The notes: a model not told the origin generated them from the letters alone. A stretch of DNA of 64,000 bases from Halorhabdus tiamatea SARL4B (GCF_000470655.1 NC_021921.1:2046001-2110000), one strand, 5' to 3'; counted from the first letter of the stretch, positions 1 through 9,131 are shown. A program made the numbers and translations.

Positions 1-2
1 TC

Positions 3-731
3 TTCGCGCTGGGTGGCACCGTCCACAAGCACGTCGACATGTACGAGTTCCGTGGCGTCGGTAACCGCCGGCAGATGCCGATAACCAACGTCGCCTTCCT
101 CGTTGGCATCCTCGGGCTGATCGGCGTGCCCGGGTTCAACGGCTTCTGGAGCAAGGAGTACATCTTCAGCACGGCGATGGACGGCGGGCCGGTCGAGGTC
201 GCGGCCTTCGTCGTATTGGCGATCACGGCCGTGCTCACGGTCGTCTACTCGCTGCGGATCTACTACCTGATGTTCCTGGGCGAACCCAGTGAGTCCGTCA
301 TTGAGTCGCCGCCGGCGATGACCGGCCCGCTGGCGATCCTGGCTGGCCTCACGGCCACGTCGTGGCTGGCGATCGGGCCGCTATCGGGCGCTCTCGAGAC
401 CTACTTCCCCAGCGCTGACGTTCACGGCTATACGATCGTCGGCTTCGTCGAGCACACGCTCACCGTCCAGACACTGGCGCTGACCGCCGCGATCCTCGGT
501 GTGGGCTATCTCGGATTCCGCTTCCGGAAGCCGATCAACGACGCCGCGCCGAAGGGGCTGCTGTCGGCACTGGCGATGGGCTACGGCTTCGACGCCGTCT
601 ACGAGCGCGTCGTGGCAGTCTACCGGTGGTGGTGTGCCCGGGCGCGAGTCATTCAGACCGGTGACGTCAACTACAACGTCGTCGGCATCGTGGTGGCGCT
701 CGTGATCGGGGCAGTCGTGCTGGCCCTCTGA
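3..731 (+). CDS. Complex I subunit 5 / Mrp antiporter-type membrane protein, C-terminal part
   Basis: Only the last 242 codons are in the window; the frame is open to the left edge. The product is a polytopic membrane protein of the NuoL/NuoM/MrpA/MrpD proton-translocating family. The visible part starts with the conserved loop ending in RQMPITNVAF, followed by GVPGFNGFWSKE, a hallmark of these subunits (its Lys lies in the proton channel of complex I homologues). At least five hydrophobic segments follow. The tail YGFDAVYERVV and then QTGDVNY is typical of NuoL-like C termini. No other Nuo subunit follows, so the partner genes must lie upstream. Whether it belongs to complex I, an Mrp antiporter or a hydrogenase-like complex cannot be decided here. 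Confidence 0.75.
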   Translation, partial: FALGGTVHKHVDMYEFRGVGNRRQMPITNVAFLVGILGLIGVPGFNGFWSKEYIFSTAMDGGPVEVAAFVVLAITAVLTVVYSLRIYYLMFLGEPSESVIESPPAMTGPLAILAGLTATSWLAIGPLSGALETYFPSADVHGYTIVGFVEHTLTVQTLALTAAILGVGYLGFRFRKPINDAAPKGLLSALAMGYGFDAVYERVVAVYRWWCARARVIQTGDVNYNVVGIVVALVIGAVVLAL

Positions 732-916
732 GCCGTCTTCTGTCAGGGAAACCGCATCGGAGTATCAAGACTGGAAAGAACGTAGCGTTTGCCAGTATTG
801 ACAGACACCTCGATTGTATCCCCGTACTGAACTACTAGAAAGTATATCCGGAACGTTGATTAGTTGGGCGAAAAATAGCCTTTGATGAGGGTTCTAGCCC
901 TCCAGGAGAGAATCCC

Positions 917-2200
917 ATGAAGCACCGCAATGTACTGATTATTGCGCTGGTAGCCGCGTTGATAACGCCGGCTGCCGCCGCCCACGTCCCGCTGGAGAAC
1001 AGTGCACCCGTCCAGGGTGAACCAGTCGCCGCTGACGAGCCCGTCACGACCGTGAGTGCCGGATCGTCACAGGCAAGTGCCGGATCGTCACAGACGAACG
1101 CGACCAATTACACGCATCTCTACCTCGACGATCAATACCAGTACGGCGAAGTCAAACCAGGCAATTCGACGACGTTCAACATCACCGTCGCCAATGGCGA
1201 AGACCACGCCGTTGAACTGTCGCCACACGTCGTCCTGCCACAGCTAGAGGCACACCCGATCCAGGACGCCTGGATAACGATCGAAGACGCGAACACCACC
1301 CTCGGAGCCAATGCCGAACGGACGTTCACCGTGACCGTCTCGGTCCCCGAGGACACGGAACTCGGTGACTACCAGGCCGCGATCGCGTTAACCGAGGAGA
1401 CGATTTCCTATCCGGCACGGCCACCCCAACCGATTCACGCGGCCACCATCAGCGTGGAGGTCTATCAGGAGCCGACTGTGACCATCCAGAGCCCGTCGTA
1501 TTACTCGACAAGCATCCAGGCAGGGAGTGACTACACCTATGAGGTCGTCGTCGAGAACACTGGCGAGAACGCGGTGCCGCTGAACCCGTCGATCGAGACG
1601 GAAGAGTCGCGCTATCGCGACCAGGCAACGGCACAGCGCTCGTGGTTCGACATCGAAGCGCCGAGCGAGGTCGCCGCTGGGGAGAACGCGACGGTCGAGA
1701 TCACCGTCAACGCGCCCTCGGACGCCAGCGTCGGCGACTACGACGCGATGGTCGACCTCGGACTGAAAGATCCCGGCCGTCAGGACCAAAGCGACTACTG
1801 GCAACAGGTAGACCTGGGCTTCCAGATCTGGGAGCAGCCCGAAGACCCCTTCGTGACGGACTTCCAGGTCGGCGATGAGGTCGAAAACGTCACGCTCACG
1901 CTGTCGGCGAGCCAGTATCGTGAGATGGCCAACGATCGCCCGGCGAGTTTCGACGTGACCTTCGTCGCACCCAACGGCACGGTCGCCGACCACCAGCGTG
2001 CGCAAGTCACGAACCGGGGTAGCGTCAGTCTCACGAGCGCAGCGAGTCGAGGCGAAACCCAGGGTCCGTATACGAGCGGTAACGAGGCCAAACAGTTCGT
2101 CTACGGCGTCGACGATCCAAGCGCCGGTGAGTGGACCGTCCAGATCATGCCACACAACACGACGGACTTCAGTTACGAGATCGTCCGCAACGAATCATAA
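917..2200 (+). CDS. Secreted beta-sandwich cell-surface protein
   Basis: 427 aa with a Sec-type signal peptide (short basic start, then a hydrophobic stretch to about residue 22, AAA before His). The mature protein is acidic and rich in Thr, Val and Asn, with several NxS/T sequons as expected for a haloarchaeal surface glycoprotein. Around residues 75-155 and 180-285 there are two repeats of the type 'NTTFNITVANGEDHAVEL... AGENATVEITV... VGDYDAMV', like CARDB/NEW3 immunoglobulin-like domains that bind surfaces or stack as stalks. No C-terminal anchor is visible, so it is either released or held by a partner. A Shine-Dalgarno-like AGGAG at 904-908 lies 8 nt before the ATG. A 21-bp tandem repeat sits in the linker after the signal peptide. 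Specific function unknown. Confidence 0.75.
   Translation: MKHRNVLIIALVAALITPAAAAHVPLENSAPVQGEPVAADEPVTTVSAGSSQASAGSSQTNATNYTHLYLDDQYQYGEVKPGNSTTFNITVANGEDHAVELSPHVVLPQLEAHPIQDAWITIEDANTTLGANAERTFTVTVSVPEDTELGDYQAAIALTEETISYPARPPQPIHAATISVEVYQEPTVTIQSPSYYSTSIQAGSDYTYEVVVENTGENAVPLNPSIETEESRYRDQATAQRSWFDIEAPSEVAAGENATVEITVNAPSDASVGDYDAMVDLGLKDPGRQDQSDYWQQVDLGFQIWEQPEDPFVTDFQVGDEVENVTLTLSASQYREMANDRPASFDVTFVAPNGTVADHQRAQVTNRGSVSLTSAASRGETQGPYTSGNEAKQFVYGVDDPSAGEWTVQIMPHNTTDFSYEIVRNES
1055..1093 (+). repeat. In-frame 21-bp tandem repeat in the secreted protein
   Basis: The unit at 1055-1075 is followed directly by an 18-nt identical copy at 1076-1093. It encodes SAGSSQA then SAGSSQ in the Ser-rich linker just after the signal peptide. 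The length (multiple of 3) keeps the frame, so copy number could vary without breaking the gene. Confidence 0.85.
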
Positions 2201-2354
2201 CGGTTCGGTCCAGATCTCGTCTCGCGTTCGTCCGATCACTCGTACGCGGAGATTTCCGACGACCGCGGCGGACGCAGAAAACGCACCCTTTTTGCTCGCG
2301 TGGCTGCCATAGCTTCCCAATGAGCGCCAGCACGCGACTCCCGAGGTGGTGGCC

Positions 2355-3320
2355 GTGACTCGTGAGTTCACAGAGATCACCGTCGTCGGCGACGACTCCA
2401 CGGGACTGATCGCCGAAGTCACCTCGCTACTGTTCGAACGCGGTGTCAACATCGAGGACCTGGATCAGGCGGTCCGGGAGGGACTCTTCCGGATGACCAC
2501 GATGGTCGACACCAGCGAGATGATCGTCACGGAGGAGACACTCAGAGCGGATCTCCAGGCCCTCGCCGACGATCTCGACGTCGACATCACGGTCCGGTTC
2601 CCGAAGGACCGAGAGACCCAGTCCATCGCGGTCCTCGTCACGAAGGAGAGTCACTGTCTCGAGGCGATCTTCGAGGCCTGGGCGAGTGGTGACCTGGGGG
2701 CAGACGTCGAGGTCGTCATCGGCAATCATCCCGACCTCCAGCCCCTCGCCGAGAAATACGACGTGCCCTTCCACGACATCGGCGACGAGAAGGGCACGCC
2801 CGACGAAGGAGAACTGCTGGATTTGCTCGCGGAGTACGACGCCGATCTGATCGTCCTCGCACGATACATGCGCATTCTCAGCCCGGACGTCGTCTTCCGG
2901 TACGAGAACCGAATCATCAACGTCCATCCCTCGCTTTTGCCCTCCTTCCCCGGCGCGTCGGCGTACATGCAGGCCATCGAGGAGGGTGTCCGGATCGCGG
3001 GCGTCACCGCCCACTACGTGACGACCGACCTCGATCAGGGGCCGATCATCACCCAGCGCGTGTTCAACGTCCCGCCGGAGGCGACCGAAGAAGAACTCCA
3101 GAAGATCGGCCAGCCCCTGGAGGCCGAAGCACTGCTGGAAGCGATCGACCTCCACCTCGACGACGAGATCTACGCCCATCGCGGGCGGACTCGGCTACGT
3201 GATCCCGAAGAGACCGACGCCCAGCTCGGCGCACCCGAGCAACTCGACGAACTCAACCCCGACCGGCCCATCGACGGGCTGGGCGAGGTTGTGACCGACG
3301 GCGGCGATTCCGAGGAGTGA
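2355..3320 (+). CDS. purU: Formyltetrahydrofolate deformylase
   Basis: Hydrolyses 10-formyl-THF to THF and formate, feeding formate to purine synthesis and balancing one-carbon pools. An N-terminal ACT domain (VVGDDSTGLIAEVTSLL, residues about 7-80) precedes a formyltransferase fold with GNHPDL (catalytic Asn), HPSLLPSFPGA (catalytic His) and DLDQGPI (Asp). These are the three catalytic residues of the family. The reading frame can start at GTG 2346, 2349 or 2355; the last gives MTREFTEI, which looks most family-like, and was chosen. An ATG at 2320 is out of frame. The C-terminal 40 residues are acidic and variable. purC lies 600 bp downstream on the other strand, which fits a purine role. 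Confidence 0.85.
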   Translation: MTREFTEITVVGDDSTGLIAEVTSLLFERGVNIEDLDQAVREGLFRMTTMVDTSEMIVTEETLRADLQALADDLDVDITVRFPKDRETQSIAVLVTKESHCLEAIFEAWASGDLGADVEVVIGNHPDLQPLAEKYDVPFHDIGDEKGTPDEGELLDLLAEYDADLIVLARYMRILSPDVVFRYENRIINVHPSLLPSFPGASAYMQAIEEGVRIAGVTAHYVTTDLDQGPIITQRVFNVPPEATEEELQKIGQPLEAEALLEAIDLHLDDEIYAHRGRTRLRDPEETDAQLGAPEQLDELNPDRPIDGLGEVVTDGGDSEE

Positions 3321-3355
3321 GCGAAAAAGGGGAGCAGGCGGAGCAGACGAGGGCG

Positions 3356-3589
3356 TTATTCGAGGCCGAGGTCCGCGAGCGAGTGCGTGTGTTGCCACGC
3401 GCCCGAGACCTCGTCGACGTCGAACGTGAGCACGCCGTCAGTGAGTTCGAGTCGGACCGACTCGTCGTCGATTTCGGCGTCGTGGAGGTGGAGTTCCAGC
3501 GGCTGGTCGAATTCCGCGACCGCGACCATCAGTTCACCGTTCGCTTCGAGCATCTCCTGGAGTTCATCAGCGTCCATGATTCGATTCAT
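3356..3589 (-). CDS. Small acidic conserved protein
   Basis: About 77 aa if it starts at ATG 3589 (MNRIMDADELQEM); a second ATG at 3577 is equally plausible. The frame extends upstream to 3622, but that part is less acidic. The protein has an N-terminal helix (DADELQEMLEANGEL) followed by beta-strand-like alternation (LELHLHDAEIDDESVRLEL). It converges with purU, with 35 bp between stop codons. It was preferred over the overlapping + strand frame because its composition (Asp/Glu-rich, third-position GC) is typical of this genome. No family recognised. Confidence 0.6.
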   Translation of the reverse strand: MNRIMDADELQEMLEANGELMVAVAEFDQPLELHLHDAEIDDESVRLELTDGVLTFDVDEVSGAWQHTHSLADLGLE

Positions 3590-3759
3590 ACATACGGGAA
3601 ACGGACCCAAAAAGATTGCCATCCGTCAGATTGCAGGGCCCGACGCTGGGAAGATCCGTAGAAAATTTCGTGAGGTTTGTTTTTGGGCAGCCTAAAAAGA
3701 GGCAGAAACGGCTCCTTCTGGAAGGGCTAAACCCCGCTGGTTCTCTTGGTGAAATAGTC

Positions 3760-3867
3760 ATGCAGGTCACCCACTACGACACGTGCCAGGAATGCGGGAG
3801 CGACCTCGACTCCCCCACGAGCTACCAGCGCCACGCGTACTGTCCGTCGTGTCGGGAATCGCTGTAA
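3760..3867 (+). CDS. 35-aa zinc-ribbon microprotein
   Basis: A short frame starting at ATG 3760 encodes a 35-residue protein with CQEC near residue 9 and CPSC near residue 29. The two CxxC pairs, 20 residues apart, are the spacing of a treble-clef or zinc-ribbon knuckle. The open frame extends upstream to 3616, but that segment is AT-richer and basic, so the internal ATG is the likely start. Small single-ribbon proteins of this kind are common in haloarchaea and may bind nucleic acid or a protein partner. Function unknown. Confidence 0.6.
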   Translation: MQVTHYDTCQECGSDLDSPTSYQRHAYCPSCRESL

Positions 3868-3916
3868 CACGTCTGGACCGGCTGGGAGGTCACGAAGCCG
3901 TCGTTCGAGCGCCGAG

Positions 3917-4945
3917 CTACAGGTTCCGGGCCGCCTCGATCGCGTCTTCGATCGACGGCGCGTCGAAGACCTCGCGGTCGAGATACGCGTTCGTCCCCGC
4001 GGCGTAGAGGTCGGCGGCGACGTCAATCACGTGCTGGTCGAGCGATTCGGGCCGGCGGTCACACAGTGACTTCCAGTCGGCGACTCCCTCGTCGCTGGCC
4101 GCCACTTTCGCCTCGCCGACGGCCTCGACCCACTCGGGCTGGGTGCGCTTGTGGTACTGCCGGATGACTTCTTTGCTGACCTCCTGACCGTCGTAGGAAA
4201 AGCGGTTCTCGTCGAAGGTCCCCACGACGTCGGCGACGCGGATCTCACCCTGGTAGTAGAGACACTCGATCTTGCCGTCCTCGTGGACGAACCCCGCCTC
4301 GGCGGCCCGGCGGTTGAGCAGGTCGTTCACCGCGCGGGCGACCGACTCGAGGTCGTCGACGTCCGCACGGCCGGCGATCCGGTCGGCCTCCGCCCGCGAT
4401 AGATAGCGGTCCTGTTCCTCGTACTTCGTCGAGAACTCGACGACCGGTTCGGGCAGGTCGACAACCTCGTCGGGCCAGGTCTCCCAGTCGAGGCCGTAAT
4501 CTTCGGGCGCGGAGCGCTTTCGCAGGCTCGACCCGACGGGGACGGTGTTCCGGAAGACGATCTCCAGAGGGATGAGATAGTTCTCGCCCGCTGCGTCGTG
4601 GTAGGCGTCGTAGTCGTAGCCGTCAACATTGTGAGGCAGATCCGGAACCTGGGTCAACTCGATGGCCATCTCGCGGGGCTGTTCGCCCACGTCGATCGCC
4701 GCATCGACAGCTGTCGTCTCACCGTCGACGACGACCCCCTCGTAGTGGGTGGGGATTCCCTCGTCCTCCAGGCTCTCGAAGTTGGCTGCGCCCATCGTAC
4801 ACAGCGCGGCTCCCTTCCCCGGGATCTCGTCGGGCATCGTCCCCCAGTCGAACACCGAGTAGTCGTCGGTGAAGACGAACGCGCCCCGACCGAGCGCGGT
4901 CGCGGTCGGCTCGTCGTCGATCCGAAATTCCTTGACGCTGGTCAT
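3917..4945 (-). CDS. purC: Phosphoribosylaminoimidazole-succinocarboxamide synthase (SAICAR synthetase)
   Basis: Joins CAIR and aspartate with ATP, step 8 of IMP synthesis. The 342-aa protein has the haloarchaeal PurC features: the N-terminal [35 protein letters not shown] region, GKG, and [13 protein letters not shown] with the substrate-binding arginines near residues 130-145. It is longer than the 240-aa bacterial enzyme, as usual in this group. Its start at 4945 is 129 bp from the divergent AAA ATPase start. Confidence 0.88.
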   Translation of the reverse strand: MTSVKEFRIDDEPTATALGRGAFVFTDDYSVFDWGTMPDEIPGKGAALCTMGAANFESLEDEGIPTHYEGVVVDGETTAVDAAIDVGEQPREMAIELTQVPDLPHNVDGYDYDAYHDAAGENYLIPLEIVFRNTVPVGSSLRKRSAPEDYGLDWETWPDEVVDLPEPVVEFSTKYEEQDRYLSRAEADRIAGRADVDDLESVARAVNDLLNRRAAEAGFVHEDGKIECLYYQGEIRVADVVGTFDENRFSYDGQEVSKEVIRQYHKRTQPEWVEAVGEAKVAASDEGVADWKSLCDRRPESLDQHVIDVAADLYAAGTNAYLDREVFDAPSIEDAIEAARNL

Positions 4946-5074
4946 CGAGTCGGCGTTTCTGGCGGGTCACCTTAGAGGTTGTACATTGGGAGCAACGCGA
5001 TCACGAGACTGATCGACGACACGTCTGGCCGTCTTCGAGTGGCTTATGTCGCTTGCGCTACAAAGCTCCCGGAG

Positions 5075-6427
5075 ATGAGCGAACCGGAACGCGACGTCGT
5101 GGAGTTTGTCCTCACGACGGATGTCTACTCCGAGCGAGAGGACCTCGAACCGGACGATCTGCCGTCGATCTATCGGACCGTCTTCTGGGAAAACGGCACG
5201 ATCGAACGACCGCTGGTCCCGACTGTCGAGGCCACCCGCGAAGCAACGGGTGTCGATGACCCCTGGGACACAGTTTCGGGGCTGATGTTCACCAGCCACG
5301 ACGACTTCTCGGAGGAGATCAAACTCACCGACCGCGAGATGGCCGAAGAGTGGCTCGGCAAGCGGATCGAGCTCGAGGAAATTCTCGAGAACCCGACGCT
5401 GGCCTCGATCTTCGAGGACGACTTCGACGAGGTCAGCTACAAGCGAGCGCGCGAACAGGTCCGTCCCGCCCGCGCCGACCGGGCCTGGATCGACAGCTTA
5501 CTCGAGGAGTACTTCGCGGAGGAAGAGGAAGAGGAGATGCTCGACCTCGTGGACATCCGCGCGCCCGAGGAAGTCGACATGCGTCTCGACGATCTCGTGC
5601 TCACGGAAGACCAGGAGGGCGAGATCAACAAACTCGTCAAGGCCATCGAACACCGCGATTATCTGGCGCGGATCGGCCTCCGGGAGATCGGCAAACTCCT
5701 GTTCGTCGGGCCGCCGGGGACCGGCAAGACCAGCGTCGCCCGGGCGCTCGCCCACGAACTCGACCTGCCCTTCGTCGAGGTGAAGCTGTCGATGATCACC
5801 TCCCAGTATCTGGGCGAGACGGCCAAGAACGTCGAGAAGACTTTCGAGGTGGCCCGGCGACTCTCGCCGTGTATCCTCTTCATGGACGAGTTCGACTTCG
5901 TCGCCAAGACGCGCGCCAGCGACGAACACGCCGCGATCAAGCGCGCGGTCAACACCCTACTGAAGTCGATCGACGAGATCAGCCTCATCCAGGACGACGT
6001 CCTGTTGATCGGCGCGACCAATCACCCCGACCAGCTCGACGCGGCGGCCTGGCGGCGCTTCGACGAGATCGTCAACTTCCCCAAGCCCGACGTGGGGATG
6101 CGCGCCGACATCCTCCGGGTCGTCACCCGGGACATGGAGATCGAGGACTACGATCCCGAGGAGCTCGCCGAGATGACCGAGGGATTGACCGGCAGCGATC
6201 TCCGACTCGTCCTCCGGGAGGCCGTCCTGAATGCCCTGACCGAGGAACGCACCACGCTCACCCAGGACGACCTCGTCGACGCCGTCGCCAACTTCGAGGA
6301 ACGGGACAACCTGAAGAACCTCGACATGATCGAGGGCGATCACGACGCGCTGGTCGCCGGCGGGACGCCGAGTGCGGACGGCGGCCACGATCACGAAGGG
6401 CACGACCACAGCCACTCCGAGGACTGA
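5075..6427 (+). CDS. AAA-family ATPase with His-rich tail
   Basis: 450 aa from ATG 5075; the frame is open back to 4979, but the stretch before MSEPERDVVEF is not acidic and includes the promoter region. The N-terminal 200 residues are acidic and contain a run of glutamates (AEEEEEEM). One AAA module follows: Walker A GPPGTGKTS (about residue 210), Walker B CILFMDEFD, sensor 1 IGATNHPD and an arginine finger in AAWRRFDE. This is the FtsH/Cdc48-like clade, with no protease domain. The last 20 residues hold six His (HDHEGHDHSHSED), a possible metal-binding tail. It may be a proteasome-linked or remodelling ATPase; the substrate is unknown. Confidence 0.75.
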   Translation: MSEPERDVVEFVLTTDVYSEREDLEPDDLPSIYRTVFWENGTIERPLVPTVEATREATGVDDPWDTVSGLMFTSHDDFSEEIKLTDREMAEEWLGKRIELEEILENPTLASIFEDDFDEVSYKRAREQVRPARADRAWIDSLLEEYFAEEEEEEMLDLVDIRAPEEVDMRLDDLVLTEDQEGEINKLVKAIEHRDYLARIGLREIGKLLFVGPPGTGKTSVARALAHELDLPFVEVKLSMITSQYLGETAKNVEKTFEVARRLSPCILFMDEFDFVAKTRASDEHAAIKRAVNTLLKSIDEISLIQDDVLLIGATNHPDQLDAAAWRRFDEIVNFPKPDVGMRADILRVVTRDMEIEDYDPEELAEMTEGLTGSDLRLVLREAVLNALTEERTTLTQDDLVDAVANFEERDNLKNLDMIEGDHDALVAGGTPSADGGHDHEGHDHSHSED

Positions 6428-6466
6428 GTGGGCGGTCGGCCCGCCGGCTAGTGAGATATTTTCGCG

Positions 6467-7273
6467 CTACTGATTCCAGGGGGCGAAATCCGGGTCGATG
6501 ACCCGGTGTTCCCGACCGATGGCGTCGATCGCCGCGACGTCTTCGGGATCGAGAGATACTTTCAACGCCGCCAGGTTGGCTTCCAGGTGCTCGCGGCTGC
6601 TGGCTTTCGGGATCGGGACGACGTTCTCCTTCGTGTCGAGCCACGCGAGGCTGACTGCCGCCGGGGAAACGCCGTGCTTGTCTGCGATCTCTTGAATCTT
6701 CGGCTCCTCGAAGACCTCGCCCTGGGCGAGTGGCGAGTACGCGACCAGCCAGTGGTCGTGCTCGCGGGCGTCCTCCCGGAGTCGATCCTGCTGGAGGAGC
6801 GGGTGACACTCGACCTGGTGGGCGGTGATCGGGACGTCCAGAACCTCACGGGCTTCATCGAGCAGTGCGGGTGTGAAATTCGAGAGCCCGATATTTCTGA
6901 TCGCGCCATCGTCGTGAAGTTGCTCGAGCGCGGCCAGCGTCTCACTGGCCTCGTAGGTGTGGGTCGGCCAGTGGACGTACAGCAGGTCGAGATACTCGGT
7001 GCCGAGCCGATCGAGACTCGCCGTCGTCGACGTGCGGACGTCCTTGCGGGCGAGGTTATCGGGATCGACCTTGGTCGCGAGGAAGACGTCCTCTCGATCG
7101 ACCGACGAGGTGGCGATTCCCTCGCCGACGTACTGTTCGTTGTCGTACCCCTGGGCCGTGTCGACGTGGCGATACCCAACGTCGAGGGCGGTCCGGACCG
7201 TCTCGACCCATTGCTCGCGGTTCGCGTCCGAGTAGGTGCCGAGACCGGGGACTGGCAGTGTCGCAGGTGGCAT
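6467..7273 (-). CDS. Aldo/keto reductase
   Basis: A 268-aa NAD(P)H-dependent oxidoreductase with a TIM-barrel fold. The catalytic tetrad is visible: Asp and Tyr in VDTAQGYDNE (about residues 38-47), Lys in FLATKVD and His in YVHWPTH. Cofactor-loop motifs near the C terminus (IPKASSREHLEAN) fit the NADPH-binding RxxH-type signature of the family. It resembles 2,5-diketo-D-gluconate reductase-like enzymes. Substrate cannot be told from sequence. It is a single gene, convergent with the AAA ATPase. Confidence 0.85.
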   Translation of the reverse strand: MPPATLPVPGLGTYSDANREQWVETVRTALDVGYRHVDTAQGYDNEQYVGEGIATSSVDREDVFLATKVDPDNLARKDVRTSTTASLDRLGTEYLDLLYVHWPTHTYEASETLAALEQLHDDGAIRNIGLSNFTPALLDEAREVLDVPITAHQVECHPLLQQDRLREDAREHDHWLVAYSPLAQGEVFEEPKIQEIADKHGVSPAAVSLAWLDTKENVVPIPKASSREHLEANLAALKVSLDPEDVAAIDAIGREHRVIDPDFAPWNQ

Positions 7274-7396
7274 CGGCCTGCCTTGGCGGCGTGTCGTCTT
7301 CGGTCTGGCGGTCGCCTCCGTCAGTGAGTCCGTCGCCGCACTGCCCGGCCACCGGTATCGTCAGGCCCTTGCCTGACCGCCGCCACGCTCCCGTCG

Positions 7397-8272
7397 ATGG
7401 AAGTCACGTTGCTCGGGACCGGCGACACGACCGGGACGCCGACGGTCGGGTGTACGTGTGAGGTCTGCGAACGTGCTCGCGATCCCGACGACGCGCTCCG
7501 CACACAGCTACGCGACCGCGGCGTCGCGGTCGGCGATCGCGGCGTCGAGCGAACCCGTTTCTCGGTCCACGTTCGCAACGAACGCACCGACGAGACGCTC
7601 CTCATCGACGCCAGCCCGGACTTCCGGACGCAGTTTCTCCGGGAGGACCTCGACGTTCCCGACGCCGCGGTGATCTCCCACGTCCACTTCGATCACCTCG
7701 ACGGATTGGGTAACCTCTATCGCCTGACACGGGACATGCCGGTCTACGCCGCGAGCGAGGTCGACCCTGCGACGGGCCGGAGCGTCGCCGAAAGCGTCCG
7801 GCAGCGCTACGACTACCTCGACGTCATCGACGTCCGGGCTCGCGATCCCTTCGCGTCGTTTCGGGTCGCCGGCTTCGACGTCACGCTCGTCCCCGTCGAT
7901 CACCCGCCGCTGTCGTGTTACGGCCTCGTCGTCGAGGACCCCGAGACGGGTGCGAAACTCTCGCTGTCGGGCGATACGAGTTACGATGTTCCCGAGGAGA
8001 GCCGGGACGCCCTCGCCGGGGCCGACCTGTTGCTCGTCGACGGCATCCTCCCGGCTGACCGGTGTGACACCCACCCGGCCGGCGGGGCGGACTACGTCGA
8101 CGGCGTGCCGATGACCTACGGGAGCAAGCACATGACCATCGAGGGGGCGAGGCGGTTCGGCGAGGAACTCGACGCCGGCGAGTTACGGATCGTCCACCTC
8201 TCGCACTACCTGCCGGTCGAGACGGCCTTCGATCGGCCGCTGGCGGTCGACGGAGAGACGTTCGTGCTGTGA
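7397..8272 (+). CDS. Metallo-beta-lactamase-fold hydrolase, PhnP-like
   Basis: 291 aa. It opens with MEVTLLGTGDTTGTPTVGCTCEVC, the PhnP-type start in which a CxCxxC segment forms an extra zinc site in some members. The metal motif SHVHFDHLDG (HxHxDH) lies near residue 95, with further ligands in VDHPP, LSGDTSYD and VHLSHY. PhnP itself cleaves cyclic phosphodiesters, and relatives act on lipoyl or nucleotide phosphodiesters. There are no phn genes here, so only the fold and hydrolase chemistry are supported. Confidence 0.8.
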   Translation: MEVTLLGTGDTTGTPTVGCTCEVCERARDPDDALRTQLRDRGVAVGDRGVERTRFSVHVRNERTDETLLIDASPDFRTQFLREDLDVPDAAVISHVHFDHLDGLGNLYRLTRDMPVYAASEVDPATGRSVAESVRQRYDYLDVIDVRARDPFASFRVAGFDVTLVPVDHPPLSCYGLVVEDPETGAKLSLSGDTSYDVPEESRDALAGADLLLVDGILPADRCDTHPAGGADYVDGVPMTYGSKHMTIEGARRFGEELDAGELRIVHLSHYLPVETAFDRPLAVDGETFVL

Positions 8273-8295
8273 GACGGTGTTTTGCGACTGTGGCC

Positions 8296-8649
8296 TCACT
8301 GCGAAAGTTTCCCGTTGACGAATCCGTTCACCTGGTGGAGGAGGTCGAGCAGTTCGCTGTCGGCAGCGACACGATATCGCTGCGGTGATGAATTCGCGAC
8401 GGGTTCGAGGACTTCGAGTGCGAGAAGCAACTCCAGGTGGGTGTATACCGACTGGCGGCTGACACCGGCTTCAGTGGCGAGTTCCGACTTCGTGAATTCA
8501 CGACTTGGAAGCGCATCCATCAGTGCATCGAGGATGTAGCCGACGCTCTCGTTCTGGACGATGATCCGCCACCCGCTGGGATACTCGTCGCGCAGTTCGT
8601 CCATCGAGGGTAATTCTGTCGTCTTATCCGGGGGTTTCTGGCTCGACAT
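8296..8649 (-). CDS. Winged-helix transcriptional regulator
   Basis: 117 aa. The central region (residues about 35-85) reads as a winged HTH: ILDALMDALPSREFTKSELATEAGVSRQSVYTHLELLLALEVL, with the recognition helix in SRQSVYTHLE, followed by a wing and a C-terminal helix. It belongs to the large set of small haloarchaeal ArsR/MarR-like regulators. Its start is 110 bp from the divergent 103-aa gene, and a small inverted repeat lies in between. Probably controls that neighbour and itself (inference). Confidence 0.7.
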   Translation of the reverse strand: MSSQKPPDKTTELPSMDELRDEYPSGWRIIVQNESVGYILDALMDALPSREFTKSELATEAGVSRQSVYTHLELLLALEVLEPVANSSPQRYRVAADSELLDLLHQVNGFVNGKLSQ

Positions 8650-8657
8650 GGTGTGCG

Positions 8658-8670
8658 TGTTGTCTCAACA
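8658..8670. promoter_or_regulatory. Candidate operator, inverted repeat TGTTG-TCT-CAACA
   Basis: A 5-bp inverted repeat with a 3-nt spacer lies 9 bp upstream of the HTH gene start and within the shared divergent promoter region. Short, so possibly fortuitous. Confidence 0.3.
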
Positions 8671-8726
8671 ATCATGTCGCCGCGTGTTAAATCTGTTGGA
8701 CACTTGTGCCCATCAGAACTGGGCGA

Positions 8727-8735
8727 ATATAAATA
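8727..8735 (+). promoter_or_regulatory. TATA box for the 103-aa gene
   Basis: ATATAAATA is centred 28 nt before the ATG at 8759, the spacing of a leaderless archaeal transcript. Confidence 0.6.
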
Positions 8736-8758
8736 GGAAAGCGAGACAGTGTAGGCAA

Positions 8759-9070
8759 ATGACAGACTCACGGGCGATATTCGTCTGGAAATTAGCTCGC
8801 CGGCATTCGTGGGGGTCGCCGATACCGGCCCGGCAATTGATCCGGCTTGTAGCGGGATCAGCGGACCACGATGAACTGGCAACCGTACTCGAAAGGGACG
8901 TGCTCGAACTCCCGTTCGTCGTCCGATCCCCCGATGGAATCCACATCCCGAACGGACAGGATGCCCACGTCGCCGCGGCGAACTGGTTACGGGAGAATAC
9001 GGAACTTGACGATTTCAAGATCAGTGCGACGCTATCGCGCCTGCCGGCGGACTGGCCGGCCAAGGAATGA
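8759..9070 (+). CDS. 103-aa haloarchaeal protein, HTH regulator neighbour
   Basis: Starts at ATG 8759 (MTDSRAIFVWKLARRHSWG), placed by the TATA box 28 nt upstream; the frame continues to 8561 but overlaps the divergent HTH gene. The protein has an N-terminal basic helix, then an acidic segment with the repeated pattern IPARQLIRLV / VVRSPDGIHIPNGQDAHVAAANWL. It looks like a small helical protein with a possible winged tip. No family recognised. It is followed by the IS200/IS605-like remnant. Confidence 0.6.
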   Translation: MTDSRAIFVWKLARRHSWGSPIPARQLIRLVAGSADHDELATVLERDVLELPFVVRSPDGIHIPNGQDAHVAAANWLRENTELDDFKISATLSRLPADWPAKE

Positions 9071-9111
9071 CCGTCCCCGGACACTACCGCTAATCGGCCA
9101 ATTGACCTCCT

Positions 9112-9131
9112 CCATGCCCTGAAGGACGTGG
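9112..9131 (-). repeat. Right-end hairpin of IS200/IS605-like element
   Basis: Stem of 9 bp with one mismatch and one G-U, 2-nt loop; flanked by TTGAC at 9102-9106 (GTCAA on the - strand), the presumed cleavage site. The adjacent perfect hairpin at 9132-9148 could be part of a TnpB-type guide RNA scaffold. Confidence 0.5.
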
